Assembly: GCA_018105865.1 (NCBI GenBank)
Contig: CM030851.1
Location: forward strand, 12,057,328-12,121,327
Reading direction: 5' to 3'
Length of the DNA stretch: 64,000 nucleotides
From: Metaphire vulgaris
Lineage: Eukaryota; Annelida; Clitellata; Crassiclitellata; Megascolecidae
The notes under the pieces were generated by a model that saw only the letters and a list, made by a program, of their open reading frames with translations, ran no database searches and was not told the origin of the DNA. Shown here piece by piece: positions 36,210-47,187 of the stretch. How positions within the stretch are numbered: position 1 is the stretch's first letter; every line of letters begins with the position of its first letter. A program made the translations under genes and the position numbers.

Positions 36210-36545
36210 CAAGCACGAACCTTGAGGAAACTGAAAATATCAGTCTAAAGAGAGGTCTGTTTAATTATATAGAAAAGCATTCGTCCAATCTCTATGAAAT
36301 GCCGCGTACGAAAATGAAAACTACAGTATAAAGAGTTGCTTTCTCTTCCAACAGAAGTAAAACACGTTATAACATTTCAGGACAGAATAGGCCTACAGTA
36401 CAACGTACTCTAAGGTCATATCAGCAGACATAATTACTAGAAGTTGATAACAAAATATCCTGTCAGAAATCGAATGCAACTGAATTGAATTAGTGTAGCG
36501 CTATTTTTGAAGCCCGATTTCGAATGTCAACTGTCGATCCTCCCC
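36210..36545. other. Intergenic, no supported gene
   Basis: AT-rich unique DNA without a coding signal. Confidence 0.5.
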
Positions 36546-36829
36546 CCTAAAATAATTGACGGGTCCCCCTAAGAAAAGTTTAGATTTATTATTTTTGCGC
36601 TGATGACCTTTTCCCCCTTTTCGCTCATAAAGCGTCAAAAATGTGGAGGTTATGACCTTTTTTCTGTTGTAATAAATAGTAGGCATTCCATGAAATGTCC
36701 TATTTTTTATTATTTGTAAAAAATGAATTATTGTGACGTCAACTTCTCTTGACCCCCTCCCTCCCCAGTCCCCAGCCAACAACTGACAATTTTTTTCAAA
36801 ACCCTCCCCTATTTTGTTGACGTAATTAC

Positions 36830-37202
36830 CAGTGATGTTAACAAGGACCGACCCCCTAAGGACGAGGAATAAGGACAAGGACCGAACCCCCAAGGACGAG
36901 GATAAGGACGAGGACCGACCCTCCAAGGACGAGGACAAGGACGAGGACTTACCCCGCAAGCATAAGGACCACAAGGACTGACCCCCAAGGACAAGGATCA
37001 AGGACAAGAACAAGGACCAACTTCTGTCAGACAAAAAAGTCAGAAAGGAAAAAATCAAACACAATTTCAATTCGAATCACAAAATTAGAAAAGGAAAAAA
37101 GAATGTTTAAAACATAGTCTAGTCAACAGCAACGCTGCATTTCAAATGCGCCTTTGACTTTAGCCACCTAGCTATGTTACTACGGTTAAGAAATTGTCAA
37201 GT

Positions 37203-37283
<81 letters not shown>

Positions 37284-37746
37284 GAACAAGTGTTTCAAGA
37301 AGCTGATCAGTCATGCACACACGGTAAGGTCTAATTATGAGACCACTTTGCAAAAACACTCGTTCATTCGTTCAACTGGAACCGACGTCGCTGGGCAACA
37401 AAGAATTCTGCTAAAGAATCAACTCCTCAACTGGTATTATAAAGGAAACAATGACTAAACATTTAAGAGTAACTCAAAGCAAGTATGTAGCCTAAATATA
37501 AATCCACATACTACTCTTACCTTGGAATATAATTATCAGTACAATTGAAAATGGTATACAAGTAATTTGGTCCTTATAAGGACTTTTCAAGGACTAAGTT
37601 ACAAGGACCAGGACAAGGACCGATCTGCAAGGACGAGGATAAGGACGAGGACTGACTCCCCAAGGACGAGGACAAGGACAAGGACTTCAAATTGGTCCTT
37701 AAGGAGTCCTTAAGGACAAGGACCAGGACAAGGATTAACATCACTG
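36830..37746. mobile_element. hAT-like element carrying an AAGGAC minisatellite
   Basis: Inverted ends CAGTGATGTTAA / TTAACATCACTG and perfect 8-bp target duplications GTAATTAC on both sides. Tandem units of the type AAGGAC(A/G)AGGACCGACCCC occupy about 36842-37022 and 37585-37735. An (AAT)n tract lies at 37205-37282. No transposase is present. Confidence 0.92.
37205..37282. repeat. (AAT)n microsatellite
   Basis: About 78 bp of AAT units inside the hAT-like element. Confidence 0.95.
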
Positions 37747-38044
37747 GTAATTACTGAATGGACAGCCCCTAAATGCGAAACTTACCTCAAATACATCGGC
37801 TCGCAAGAAGCTTTCAGATATCTTTTTTAAAAAGAGCCACACAATAACCGATCTACGGCGTCGACTAGTTTTTTCCAAGTAATAATATTACGCCGCCGAA
37901 GTCGAATTAGCAGGGAACAAATGAGATTCTCTGACCCCGCCCGTTCGAACGCTTGCAGTATCCAACTCTCAGCCGCTTCGACTGGATTCTCCGTCCAAAT
38001 TGTTCTCTCCCAAATTATTATCAAATCGACTCCTCCGTGGAGGC

Positions 38045-38215
38045 CGCCTGTCTCGATCCAAAGCCAACTAGCCGCACGTGCTGTCTGCCTCCCGGCGGGC
38101 GGGCTGGCGGGCGGGCGGCCCGCTGGCCAACCTCGTCCGTTCTCCGATCCAATCACGCCGGCCAGTCTCGGCTATATTAGGCATCGCCCGCGTTCTGGAA
38201 GCTGGATGGAGAATT
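38045..38215 (+). promoter_or_regulatory. Candidate GC-rich promoter
   Basis: A CpG-rich block with CACGTG (about 38075), GGGCGGGC-type GC boxes at 38095-38120, CCAAT at 38149-38153 and TATATTA at 38173-38179. The order would fit a plus-strand start near 38200. No supported coding exon follows, so the target gene is unknown. Confidence 0.35.
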
Positions 38216-38304
38216 CGGGGTACGAGAAGAAGGGGCGTCGACCGAGAACGACGAACTCTGGTGAACGTCAAAGATGAGTTGAGTTTGGGATTTAATCGTC
38301 GGCC

Positions 38305-38306
<2 letters not shown>

Positions 38307-38367
<61 letters not shown>

Positions 38368-38368
38368 C
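38307..38368. repeat. (GA)n microsatellite
   Basis: About 60 bp of GA units with one interruption. Confidence 0.95.
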
Positions 38369-38503
38369 TTGGAAGAGTCGCTGTCAAATCGCTTAGGAAT
38401 GTCAGAGAAACTCTGACGAATATCATACTGCACTCGGCTATCTACAGCAATATCCCGTTATCAACTTATCACCCGAATGCGCAGCCAAAAATGACGCGTT
38501 ATT

Positions 38504-38592
38504 TTAACCCCTTAACTGGGTATTTAACTGTAACTCAATGTAAAATGGACGGATAATTATATCCGGGGTCTCCAGTTCAGTTAAGGGGTTAA
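38504..38592. mobile_element. TTAA palindromic MITE, copy 6
   Basis: 89 bp rather than 80: ATTATA is inserted in the centre and CAGTT is duplicated near the right end, with both TTAA ends intact. Confidence 0.9.
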
Positions 38593-38759
38593 TCTCTAAT
38601 CTGGCCTGTTTAGCATTGCCAGACGACAGCTAGACAGAATAGCCAGAAGTTCGGGTCTATCTACCATTTCGGTAATAATATGTCGTTATCAAGTTTCGGG
38701 GGAGGGGGTCGTTGGAGGAGAATTGCCCTCGTCATTCACCCCAAGTCTCACCCTCTGAG

Positions 38760-38802
38760 GTCACGTGACTCCATACGACCCCGTAGACTCGCCATCTTAC
38801 TT
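38760..38802. promoter_or_regulatory. Perfect GTCACGTGAC E-box palindrome and CGCCATCTT
   Basis: GTCACGTGAC at 38760-38769 is the palindrome bound by USF/TFE-type bHLH factors. About 20 bp downstream, CGCCATCTT matches a YY1-type site. Both occur in GC-rich unique DNA. No attached gene was identified. Confidence 0.3.
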
Positions 38803-38934
38803 GACGACCCGCCGGAGATGTGAAGCGACCGTAACTATAATATTATTATCGCGGATACGTTGTTCTAAGGATAGCCTGTCAGTTCATGAGCTTTGATTTT
38901 GACGAACTGAAAGGTGAGAAAATGTGACACGGTC

Positions 38935-39040
38935 TTTCGAGATATTGACGGGAGAGGGAAAGGGAGAGAGAGAGAAAGAGAGGGAGTTGGGGTAGGGGAA
39001 AGAGAGGAGAGGGAGAGAGAGAGAGGGGGGGGAAGAGAGC
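38935..39040. repeat. GAGA-rich purine tract
   Basis: About 100 bp of GAGA/GGGA purine-rich sequence. Confidence 0.8.
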
Positions 39041-39239
39041 GCACAGTTGGGGGGATTTAATTACATCACACAACGCGTTACAGTAGCAACGCACAGAAGC
39101 GACAAGATATCACCGTCCGGATATATATATATATGACTAAAGCTCACCGAGTGTGGTCTGTCAAACTGTGTGTGAATCAACCAGGTCTAACCAAGAACAG
39201 ACCACACACTCAGAGACCTTTAGTCTTACCACGACAATT

Positions 39240-39252
39240 CTGTCGTCGTCGT

Positions 39253-39283
<31 letters not shown>

Positions 39284-39286
39284 ATC

Positions 39287-39320
<34 letters not shown>

Positions 39321-39356
39321 CCATCATCGTCATCACCACCACCATCATCATCATCA
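39240..39356. repeat. (ATC)n/(CAC)n microsatellite
   Basis: Interleaved ATC, CAG and CAC trinucleotide units. Confidence 0.95.
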
Positions 39357-39459
39357 GGTGCTTTCTGTTCAGAAACGGGTTCCACATACTCCAGCGTCGC
39401 CAGTCCTCTCTATATCTTGAGCCTCTTTTTCGGGGTTTTATACTTGCTCTTTTCAATCA

Positions 39460-39585
39460 CTCAATCAATAAAAAAGCTTCTATGGCGCCACTATCATAAT
39501 GCCCAGAGCATCAGTCGATGGCGCACCAAATCCAAAACGTGAATTAGAGCCATGCAGGTCAAGCCGGAAAGATCAGTCAGAAACG
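39460..39585 (-). mobile_element. Short retroposon with TTGA-type tail, copy 1
   Basis: About 125 bp homologous (roughly 80%) to 61797-61920, including CATCAGTCGATGGCGCACCA and CCATGCAGGTC. Both copies adjoin ATCAATCA repeats, which on the minus strand form a TTGATTGA-like 3' tail. Confidence 0.65.
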
Positions 39586-40430
39586 GCGGGGGAGCCATCT
39601 AAAGGGGGGGGAGAATCGAGCATCCAGTCTATAGCATCGTTGCGCTTTTTGCGTTTTCCTGACATCTGCCCACCAGCAGGCCTACTTCTCAGTATACCGC
39701 GTAGATACCAACAAATGATTGACTAACCTACAAAATCTCTTCGAATAGGAAATTCTAGCACACGAGATCATGAATGCTCGTGTAAAGAAAGACCGCTGGC
39801 AATTTTTTTTTTTTTTTTTGGGGCCGATGGGGTGAAGGTGGGGGGAGGGTATCCCGACTGGCAATAATAAACACAGTTCGAATCGAGGTCATAAGACTCA
39901 TAACCTCCTGCCCCCTCCCTGCTCCCACTGGTTGAAGACGACCTTATCCAACCAGAGTGTAAGCGTTTGATTTAGAAGTACCGCAGTAGACTTGAACCCA
40001 CTGCTCTGTGTGTCGGAACTATTGAACTTTTTTCGGGCTTTAAAAATTCGCCTTGTAAATACTATAACTCATATACTACACCCATTCACTCTGTCGCTCT
40101 TATGTCGTGTTCTTCCTCATTTGCCGCTGGGGTCTAATTCTCGGTCCTAAACGTTAGTATCGGAACATAATATAGTGTAAGATTACGGTTTTTAGATAAT
40201 CTAACTCATTCAATGACTCGATTAAAACATTGAAAACGGATTTAGTAATGATTTCTCTTTGAAATCAGACGGTGAGCGATGAGCCTTTTTTCACTTGTGC
40301 GGGCCCCAAAGCTGTTATCACCTTCGATCGCCCCAATCTCAATGGTGCCATAAATTAATAACCCACGGACACTTTTGTCGGCTGTTTCAAGCCCTTGCAT
40401 ATTGCCGACTAGAACACGGGCAATACATCC
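39586..40430. other. Intergenic, no supported gene
   Basis: Unique DNA with a T run at 39801-39818; no gene seen. Confidence 0.5.
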
Positions 40431-40431
40431 A

Positions 40432-40460
40432 ATGATGATGATGATGATGATGATGATGAA

Positions 40461-40497
<37 letters not shown>

Positions 40498-40588
40498 TTG
40501 ATGCTGGTGACAGTTAGGCCTACATACAGTGGTAAGTGGTAATGCGATCTACATAATTAGCCTATCGTTGTAAATTGTAACAATGATA

Positions 40589-40633
<45 letters not shown>

Positions 40634-40684
40634 AGATGAGCCTTTAAGAATTAAGATGATGATGCCATGTATGATTGTGTTGTG

Positions 40685-40742
<58 letters not shown>

Positions 40743-40802
40743 GTCAATTTGTCGATCCGTACTTAGTTAGTAAAGATGATGATGATGATGATGATGATGA
40801 TG

Positions 40803-40884
<82 letters not shown>

Positions 40885-40905
40885 CAACAACAACAACAAT
40901 AATAA
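40432..40905. repeat. Cluster of (GAT)n and (AAT)n microsatellites
   Basis: GAT tracts at about 40432-40500, 40587-40632 and 40775-40804; AAT tracts at about 40684-40742 and 40803-40880, then an ACA tract. Similar clusters occur at 4518 and 62641-62900. Confidence 0.95.
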
Positions 40906-41800
40906 TAACAACAGCGTGATTTCAAGTAGTTTAGGACTTTTTAATTAATTAATGAATTAATTAAGAAAGATGATATGAGAACCACGTAATTGCTCCCAAA
41001 GTTTATCATTTAGAATGGACAATGGGAATATAATTATATAGGCCTAGGTCAGGTGTTGTAGCAGGTTGAAGGTTTCGCTCTTTGGAGTTGTAATTATGAA
41101 TGTTTCCCTGGGTTGTTTGATGATCAAACTGAAATCGATGCGTACAGGTGTTGTTTAAGTTTATACGATCGGACGCCTTCGGCAAAGCGTTCGCCGGTCC
41201 CCGGTCCTTTCAAGTACCGTCGCGTCTCCTGGGAAATTTACCCCCCCCCCATTCAACCGATACACGTCTCCCTATACACTCCGCAACCCAAACCCACAAA
41301 ATCTAGACGCAAGCGTAAGGGGCCGGCCCGCACGCCGACAATCGCCTGGATTGCTATAGCAGGGGGTTCAACTGGAATTTTGACGTGTTTGGGTTACCTA
41401 TTACCCCCCCTCCCCCTCAATTCAAGGACAGGTTAAAATCTCAACAGGCACAATCGGAACTATTATCTCAGTATATCGCATAAGAAATTCCCTGAACACA
41501 GGTTAACCTATTGACTCGGTAATTGCTAAGCTGGACCTTAATAGCAATAATAGCACTTTGATTAGCATATCGACAATAGCTTGGACCGACGTCGCAAAGA
41601 AAATTAAAACAATTTCAACAATAATACGCTAAATGAAAGACAAATATTTGGCTCGAAGTAGGCCAACGGTAATTGCCAGTAGTGGTGATATCAATTAAAA
41701 ATAAGTGCTCCATATAAATGTCATGTAGCCTATATATTGATAGTAGGCCTACTAAGAAAGCAAATTGGCCCTTTGGCAACCAGACAATCATCATCATATA
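40906..41800. other. Intergenic, no supported gene
   Basis: The plus frame at 41113-41436 (107 codons, Pro/Arg-rich) has no domain I recognise; the rest is AT-rich. Confidence 0.4.
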
Positions 41801-41968
41801 CAGTGGCGGCTCCACAGGGGTCCAGGGGGCCGTACCCCCATTGAGTGTCTGCCCCCCCAGTGCCTCCCTGTTGGGACCCTATACTTAATACTACATACCT
41901 AACAACAAATGGTGGCCCCCACGATTAGAAGTTGCCACCCCACTTGCCAAATCCTGGAGCCGCCACTG
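41801..41968. mobile_element. hAT-type non-autonomous element, family B
   Basis: Begins CAGTGGCGGCTCCACAGG and ends CCTGGAGCCGCCACTG. Flanks ATCATATA and ATCACATA match at 7 of 8 positions. Confidence 0.88.
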
Positions 41969-42192
41969 ATCACATAGTATTATAGTTGCTTTCTGCCAGC
42001 TCATTAGGCAAGAAACTTCTCCGTTTATCTTTTTCTGTTGTTATAGTATCTTTCCATCGATTACTGATACTGTATCTGGTATCTTTCAAAGTCTTCTTTG
42101 ATGTTATATCCAATCCATCCGCTTTTTCCTGGGCCTTCTCTTCATCCCTTGCCTTTTTGTATGTTTAGTGTGCTTTAAATGGGAGTCTGTAG

Positions 42193-42394
42193 CAGACCCG
42201 TCGGAACTGGGGTGGTGCAGGGAGTGCAGCTTCACCCCCTGGAAAAACTTAGGGGTGCACTGCACCCCCCTCTGGAAGGCAGAAGCTATGGCTAGTTCAC
42301 CCTCTTGCGTCGATTTCATAAGGAGGAACAGGTAGCAACATATAAATTTACCAAATGGACAACGAAAATGCACCCCCTCTAAAAATTCGTCCTG
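42193..42394. mobile_element. hAT-type non-autonomous element, perfect target duplication
   Basis: Begins CAGACCCGTCGGAACTGGGG and ends AAAATTCGTCCTG. Both flanks read GTCTGTAG. The interior has GTGCAGC...GGTGCACTGCACC hairpins also seen near 33470. Confidence 0.8.
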
Positions 42395-42444
42395 GTCTGT
42401 AGTCTTTCAGTCTATTTAGGCTACAATGTACATGTCCATACCGT

Positions 42445-42556
42445 CTTCTTCTTCTTCTTCTTCTTCTTCTTCTTCTTCTTCTTCTTCTTCTTCTTCTTCT
42501 TCTTCTTCTTCTTCTTTTCTTCTTCTTCTTCTTCTTCTTCTTCTTCTTCTTCTTCT
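42445..42556. repeat. (TTC)n microsatellite
   Basis: About 110 bp of TTC units with one interruption. Confidence 0.95.
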
Positions 42557-42720
42557 GATTTTAACTATAATTGTCTCTTGCATCCCCAGTCTTTTTCTAA
42601 TGTCTTCATTTCTTATTCTCTGCAGTCTGCTCACTCCCAAGACCTTTCGCAAGCAGCTCATTTCTGCCGCTATAGCAGTCCGTTTTCGTCTGCTCGATTT
42701 AAACAGACAATAGCAACCAA
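42557..42720 (-). pseudogene. Non-LTR retrotransposon C-terminal fragment
   Basis: The minus frame contains AEMSCLRKVLGVSRLQRIRN and then EDIRKRLGMQETIIVKI. This is the usual region C-terminal to the reverse-transcriptase domain of LINEs (E--CLRK-LG-S--D-I-NE-IR--LG). The frame then runs into the TTC repeat. Truncated on both sides. Confidence 0.7.
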
Positions 42721-43200
42721 CGTTAAGTATGCTCTTACTGTGTACAGTACATGTACTATGTATGCGTGTATATGACAAAACAAAGGCAAGCGTTTAGCAA
42801 AAATTGAAATTGCGCCGCGAATGAGTAATACAGCATACGGTGAAAGATCTGCACTTTTCCTGCACGCCATCCAGTAGAACCATGCAAAGCAAGCGAGTGC
42901 TGTCCCTGCACTGAACTTGGTACAAATGCATGGGTTATATTATTATAGGCTCATTATATTCGACGGAAATTTTAGTTCACTAGGTATCGCGGCAAATACA
43001 TAAAAGATAATGTTACTCAAGAACCCCATATATGCTTATGCAGTGCAAATGTTGCCATCGTTTGAAAACCACGTAGCACAGATACAGTATTCAAACGATT
43101 GCCCGCGGGCCAGGTCCGGCCCGCAAATGGATGTGAAATGTCCCACAAAAAACATTGAAGCGATAATTTTTTTATTACTTACGAAAATTTGATTAAAGAC
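42721..43200. other. Intergenic, no supported gene
   Basis: AT-rich unique DNA, nothing recognised. Confidence 0.5.
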
Positions 43201-43204
43201 AACT

Positions 43205-43401
43205 ATACTGATATCATGTATGCCTGGCCCGCGACACCAGTCATAAAAATATGGGGGGGTATATCGGTATATATAGTATATAATTATATACCCCAAAATC
43301 AGGCTGTTTTAATGTGTTTTAACAGATTTTCAGCGTTTTTTAAAGATTTATATCCCCAGATCACATTATACCCCCACATCAAATTCCTGGCTACGCCCCT
43401 G
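43205..43401. mobile_element. Small hAT-type element, family with ATACCCCC interior
   Basis: Ends CAAATTCCTGGCTACGCCCCTG at 43401 in the same way as 61127-61278 and the reverse of 60342-60553. The left boundary is unclear. Confidence 0.6.
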
Positions 43402-43529
43402 GTAGGAATCAAGCATACTTCAATAGGCCTACATTCCATTTTGACGCATGTTGAAAAAAATTCAAACTGTTCTTTTTATCACGACATAAAGCGGATAACT
43501 AAAAAAATTAATTCTCTTAGTTCTCTTTA

Positions 43530-43530
<1 letters not shown>

Positions 43531-43628
<98 letters not shown>
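43531..43628. repeat. (ATT)n microsatellite
   Basis: About 98 bp of uninterrupted ATT units. Confidence 0.95.
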
Positions 43629-43789
43629 CTCCAAATCACGTTTATGTATGCAGTTTCTGTAGAACACAGTTGGTCGCAAACGCGCGGCCGAATTAATAAA
43701 CAAAAACAACTATAAAAAATTGACTTCAAATGAACGTCAAAATTCCCATTACGTTACAGAGAATGGAAGCTTTATTTAGCCTACTGTAG

Positions 43790-43980
43790 AGTAGCATGTA
43801 CTAAAACTTGCAAAACAGCCACCAAAGATGACGGCAGATGGCGGCGCTGTGTTGGAGAGATCAAGGATGAAAAATGGCGCGCCGCTATAACCCCTGCTTT
43901 GAAGTTGACCGCCATCCAGAAGACTAATCGTGTATTAACGTTAAAATCTCTGAGTTCTAACATCTATCTTCTCCCCTTAA
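43790..43980. other. GC-richer stretch with AGATGGCGGC
   Basis: GCAGATGGCGGCGCTG at about 43834-43849 and AAAATGGCGCGCC at about 43869-43881 resemble YY1-type promoter elements (core GATGGCG). No coding exon was identified next to it. Confidence 0.25.
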
Positions 43981-44097
43981 ACGCTTAAGCCCTCCAATGT
44001 TCTCCCTTGCCTGGATAGGAATATGGTCAGTCGACCTGACCGCGCCTGCCGTTTGAAGGGAAGCTGGAAAAGGGAAGAGGATATTAAAATATGGCCC

Positions 44098-44170
44098 CAG
44101 TGGCGTAACCAGGACTCTACTAGTTGTATCTTGAAAAAGGGAGGGGCACATCCCCTAGATCCGCCTCTGT
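44098..44170. mobile_element. Composite hAT-type end fragment
   Basis: Begins like family A (CAGTGGCGTAACCAGGACT) and ends like the element at 44538 (CCCCTAGATCCGCCTCTG). Only 73 bp; probably a recombined remnant. Confidence 0.55.
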
Positions 44171-44535
44171 AAACTACAGAGAATGGTATTGGCAGACGTG
44201 TGAATGGCTAGCACTTTTGACAGGCAAGTGAAGAGCACCTAGTAATCACGTTTTTTTCAAAAATTAGGGCACTATCTCTTGTATATCAAAAGTGCTTGAC
44301 ATTCAGAATTTTGCCTGTGGTATTCTCTATTGCGTAAATTGGACATTTTTGAACTAGAGAGAATGGTATTGGCAGACGTGTGAATGGCTAGCACTTTTGA
44401 AAGGCAAGTGAAGAGGACCTAGTAATCAAGTTTTTTGAAAAATTAGGCCACTATCTCTTTTATATCAAAAGTGCTTGGCATTTAAAAATTTTGCCTGCGG
44501 TATTCTCTGTTGCGTAAATTGGACATTTTTAAACT
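44171..44535 (+). repeat. 180-bp tandem duplication
   Basis: Two copies (44171-44350 and 44351-44535) share GAATGGTATTGGCAGACGTG and TTGCGTAAATTGGACATTTT at about 90% identity. The pair is bracketed by hAT-type ends facing it (44170 and 44538). Confidence 0.9.
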
Positions 44536-44537
44536 AC

Positions 44538-44829
44538 CAGAGGCGGATCTAGGGTATTCGGCGCCCATTAGGAGGACAAAGTTTACGTTGGCGCTCTTAA
44601 CAACTGACAAGCAAAAAGGTCCTCATGTATCGTTTTCGTCCAAGCGCCCTAAACTCTCTTGGCTTCATATAGTGCTGACGAGCAAAAAAAAGGTCCTCGC
44701 AAGTGTTTCTTCTATTTTATTGTTGCATTTCACTTACCCAAATATCCAATTTTGGCGCCCCCCACCTCACCAGATTTGCGCCCTGGGGACATGTTGTGGG
44801 GCAGTTGCCCTCCCCTAGATCCGCCTCTG
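44538..44829. mobile_element. hAT-type non-autonomous element
   Basis: Begins CAGAGGCGGATCTAGGG and ends CCTAGATCCGCCTCTG. The octamer TAAACTAC lies left of it; its expected partner is not on the right but follows 44170, on the far side of the tandem duplication. Confidence 0.75.
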
Positions 44830-45143
44830 CTTGTGATTAGTTTTATGACTGTGTATTCTTTTTGCGAACGCTCATCATGGTTGGTAAAATTCTTGAATAG
44901 AAAAATTCTTTTATAAGCTCCGGAGAATTGCTATTCACTATAGCCTATACTCACTATTCAGGTATTTACCGGGCTTCATTATGGAGGGAGCATAGACCAA
45001 TCGGAATTTATGCACAGTTGCACCCGGCAAGGATAATCTTTTTCAACTGCCAGAAGCCCGGATGTTAAATGTATCTGACGGTGTCGTCCAAGTGCTTCAC
45101 TTGCAGTCAGAGTAGTTGACAACACATAACCAGCGTTGGGTTA

Positions 45144-45746
45144 GGGGCTGTCCATTAATTACGTCAACAAGTTTTGGGTAATTTTTGACCCCCTCTCTCT
45201 TGTCAACAACTGTAAAACTTTCAGCAGTAGCGTCACCAGGAATTTTGGGTTGGGCGGAGGGGATGGAGGGGGGGGGGGGGCAAAAGGGGACTGGCGTATC
45301 AGATTCCTTACCCCAACCCCACACACACCCTCCCCAAAATTCTTCACCGGATTTGCGCGAATCTGGTAGGTGATCTGGGGAAGATTGTGGGGCAGTTGCC
45401 CCCATTTGCCCCCGTGGCGACGCTAATGACTTTCAGTGACCCCTATAATTATTTCAAATTCAAAAACTTTTGACCCCCCCAGATCAGTGGCGAGTCCCCC
45501 TAAAAAGGTTATTCTTTTTGCGGTGATGACTTTTACTCATCATGTGTCAAAATGTGTCGATGACCTGTTTTGTTTGTCAGGCTTTGTAAAGAATAGTAAG
45601 GCTTATTCCATAAAATTTCCTATTTTTGATTATTTGTAAAATATTGAAATTGTTGACGTCAACTTCTCTTGACCCCCTCTGTCAACAACAGTCAAACTTT
45701 TTCAAACCCTTCCCCTGTTTTGTTGTCGTAATTAATGGACAGCCCC
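45144..45746. mobile_element. MITE with GGGGCTGTCCATTAATTACG ends
   Basis: Inverted ends of about 25 bp (GGGGCTGTCCATTAATTACG and its complement at the right end) flanked by TA on both sides. It is interrupted by a hAT-type element at 45225-45428, and it gives the uninterrupted form of the right end that is disrupted at 36830. Confidence 0.85.
45225..45428. mobile_element. hAT-type element, family C, nested, perfect target duplication
   Basis: Begins CAGTAGCGTCACCAGGAATT and ends CCGTGGCGACGCTAATG. Both flanks read ACTTTCAG. The interior has TTGCGCGAATCTGGTAGGTG, shared in inverted form with 33029-33217. Confidence 0.9.
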
Positions 45747-45844
45747 TAAGATACATATGCAAAGTGCCACACGTACCGCTACTGATACCATAACTTCATA
45801 AGTGAAATGTATCAAAGATACTGATACTAGATACTTGTTTCTAA

Positions 45845-45885
45845 GTGTACAATGGCGTGCAAAAGTTTGGACTCACCTTCTGTTT
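45845..45885. mobile_element. Possible Tc1/mariner terminal fragment
   Basis: GTACAATGGCGTGCAAAAGT followed by TTGGACTCACCTTC resembles a Tc1-type terminal repeat. No matching right end was found. Confidence 0.35.
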
Positions 45886-46591
45886 TGCGCTTATTTTGCA
45901 ATTGTTTTGATTTACTCTGTTGATCTGAGAAAGAGAAGAAGTAGAATAGAAGGAAAGTACCAGAAGAAAAAAATAACAGAAAAAGAGATAGAATACTGTA
46001 GAAGCAAAGAAATCCAAAAGGAGACGGCAATCCAGACTTTTGAAGAACGCTGTATGTAGATACTGATATATAAACGTATCCCGATTTTTAAAAATGCATT
46101 ATACCGTCAATATGCACCAACATTGAACTCACAATCTTATTATGCATCATTATACACAAAGTTCGAGTAAATCGAATGCAAACTTTAAGTTATTCAGCAA
46201 CCAGTATACTCTACAAATACAATCCAATTTTATTTTAGCTTTTAGATGAACTTAACTATTCGTTCCAGGGACCTATATCGTGGTGACTAGCCAGCACATG
46301 ACAATGAACAGTGTTTTATACAGGCCTGTTAGGAGGGGAGATCCCCCAAATAAAAACCTTTCAAAATCCCCCAAAACCGCAGCACTAATTTTTTGCATTG
46401 AATTGTGCCTCTTCCCCTCCAGCTAAGTCAATTACCCCCACAAAGGCCTGGAGTCTGGATAAAACACTGGATAATGAAAACGTTACACTCGCTCCCACCC
46501 CGAGACCAGACCGCGCCCAAACCGCCCATGCCTACCCAAGAAAGACGTAATAGGGCCTATACACTATACATTAGATGTCGTATGTTTCTTC

Positions 46592-46675
46592 TTAACCCCT
46601 TAACTGGGGACCCCGGATATAATTATCCGTTCATTTTACATTGCGTTACAGTTAAATACCCAGTTAAGGGGTTAA
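46592..46675. mobile_element. TTAA palindromic MITE, copy 7
   Basis: 84 bp with both TTAA ends; AATT is inserted in the central GATATATCC region, giving GATATAATTATCC. Confidence 0.9.
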
Positions 46676-47017
46676 TTCGACTTCAGACACAGTCATAAAT
46701 AACAGACGACAGAATGAATGAATCATCGACTTACTTACCGTGACGCACTTAGGCAGACAGTCTTGGGCAGACGGTCATCTTGAATGCCTAAGAAGGGTCG
46801 AAGGCAAGAGGCCCCTGGAAGAAAACCTGACTCAGCCCAATACTTCCCATAAACTACTCGTCCTATAACACATACTTAAGCCTTAATCTCTTCTCTTTAA
46901 TCTTCAGCGTTTGGCCAGTAATTAGACAGCCTTCTAAGCGAGACAACTCTGTCTGGCGTCTGGTTTTCAGAAATATAAAGAAAGCATTGGCGTATCCATG
47001 GGTGGGGGGCGAAGGGG
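46676..47017. other. Intergenic, no supported gene
   Basis: Unique DNA; a fragment CATTGGCGTATCCATGGGTG at about 46985 resembles a hAT-type end. Confidence 0.45.
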
Positions 47018-47187
47018 CAGTGGCGGCTCCAGGATTTGGCAAGTGGGGGGGGGGGCGGCGTTGGGGTGGCAACTTCTAATCATGGGGTGCCAACCATTTG
47101 TTGTTAGGTATGTAGTATTAAGTATAGGGTCCCAACAGGGGGGGGCAGTCACTCAATAGGGAGGCACGGCCCCTGTGGAGCCGCCCC
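47018..47187. mobile_element. hAT-type non-autonomous element, family B
   Basis: Begins CAGTGGCGGCTCCAGGATTT and ends TGTGGAGCCGCCCCTA. No flanking duplication. It seems to lie inside an older element whose right end is GGCTACGCCACTG at about 47399. Confidence 0.7.

Larger units (their letters stand above)
36550..37769. mobile_element. 5'-truncated MITE with GGGGCTGTCC end, host of a hAT insertion
   Basis: Shares TCCCCCTAA, GTGATGACCTTTT-like and TGACGTCAACTTCTCTTGAC blocks with the intact copy at 45144-45746, and ends AATGGACAGCCCC at 37769. The left end is missing. A 917-bp hAT-like element sits inside at 36830-37746. Confidence 0.75.

Noticed and set aside
36501..37070. 189-codon minus frame with Leu/Ser/Val-rich repeats
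   Set aside because: It translates the AAGGAC minisatellite inside a hAT-like element.
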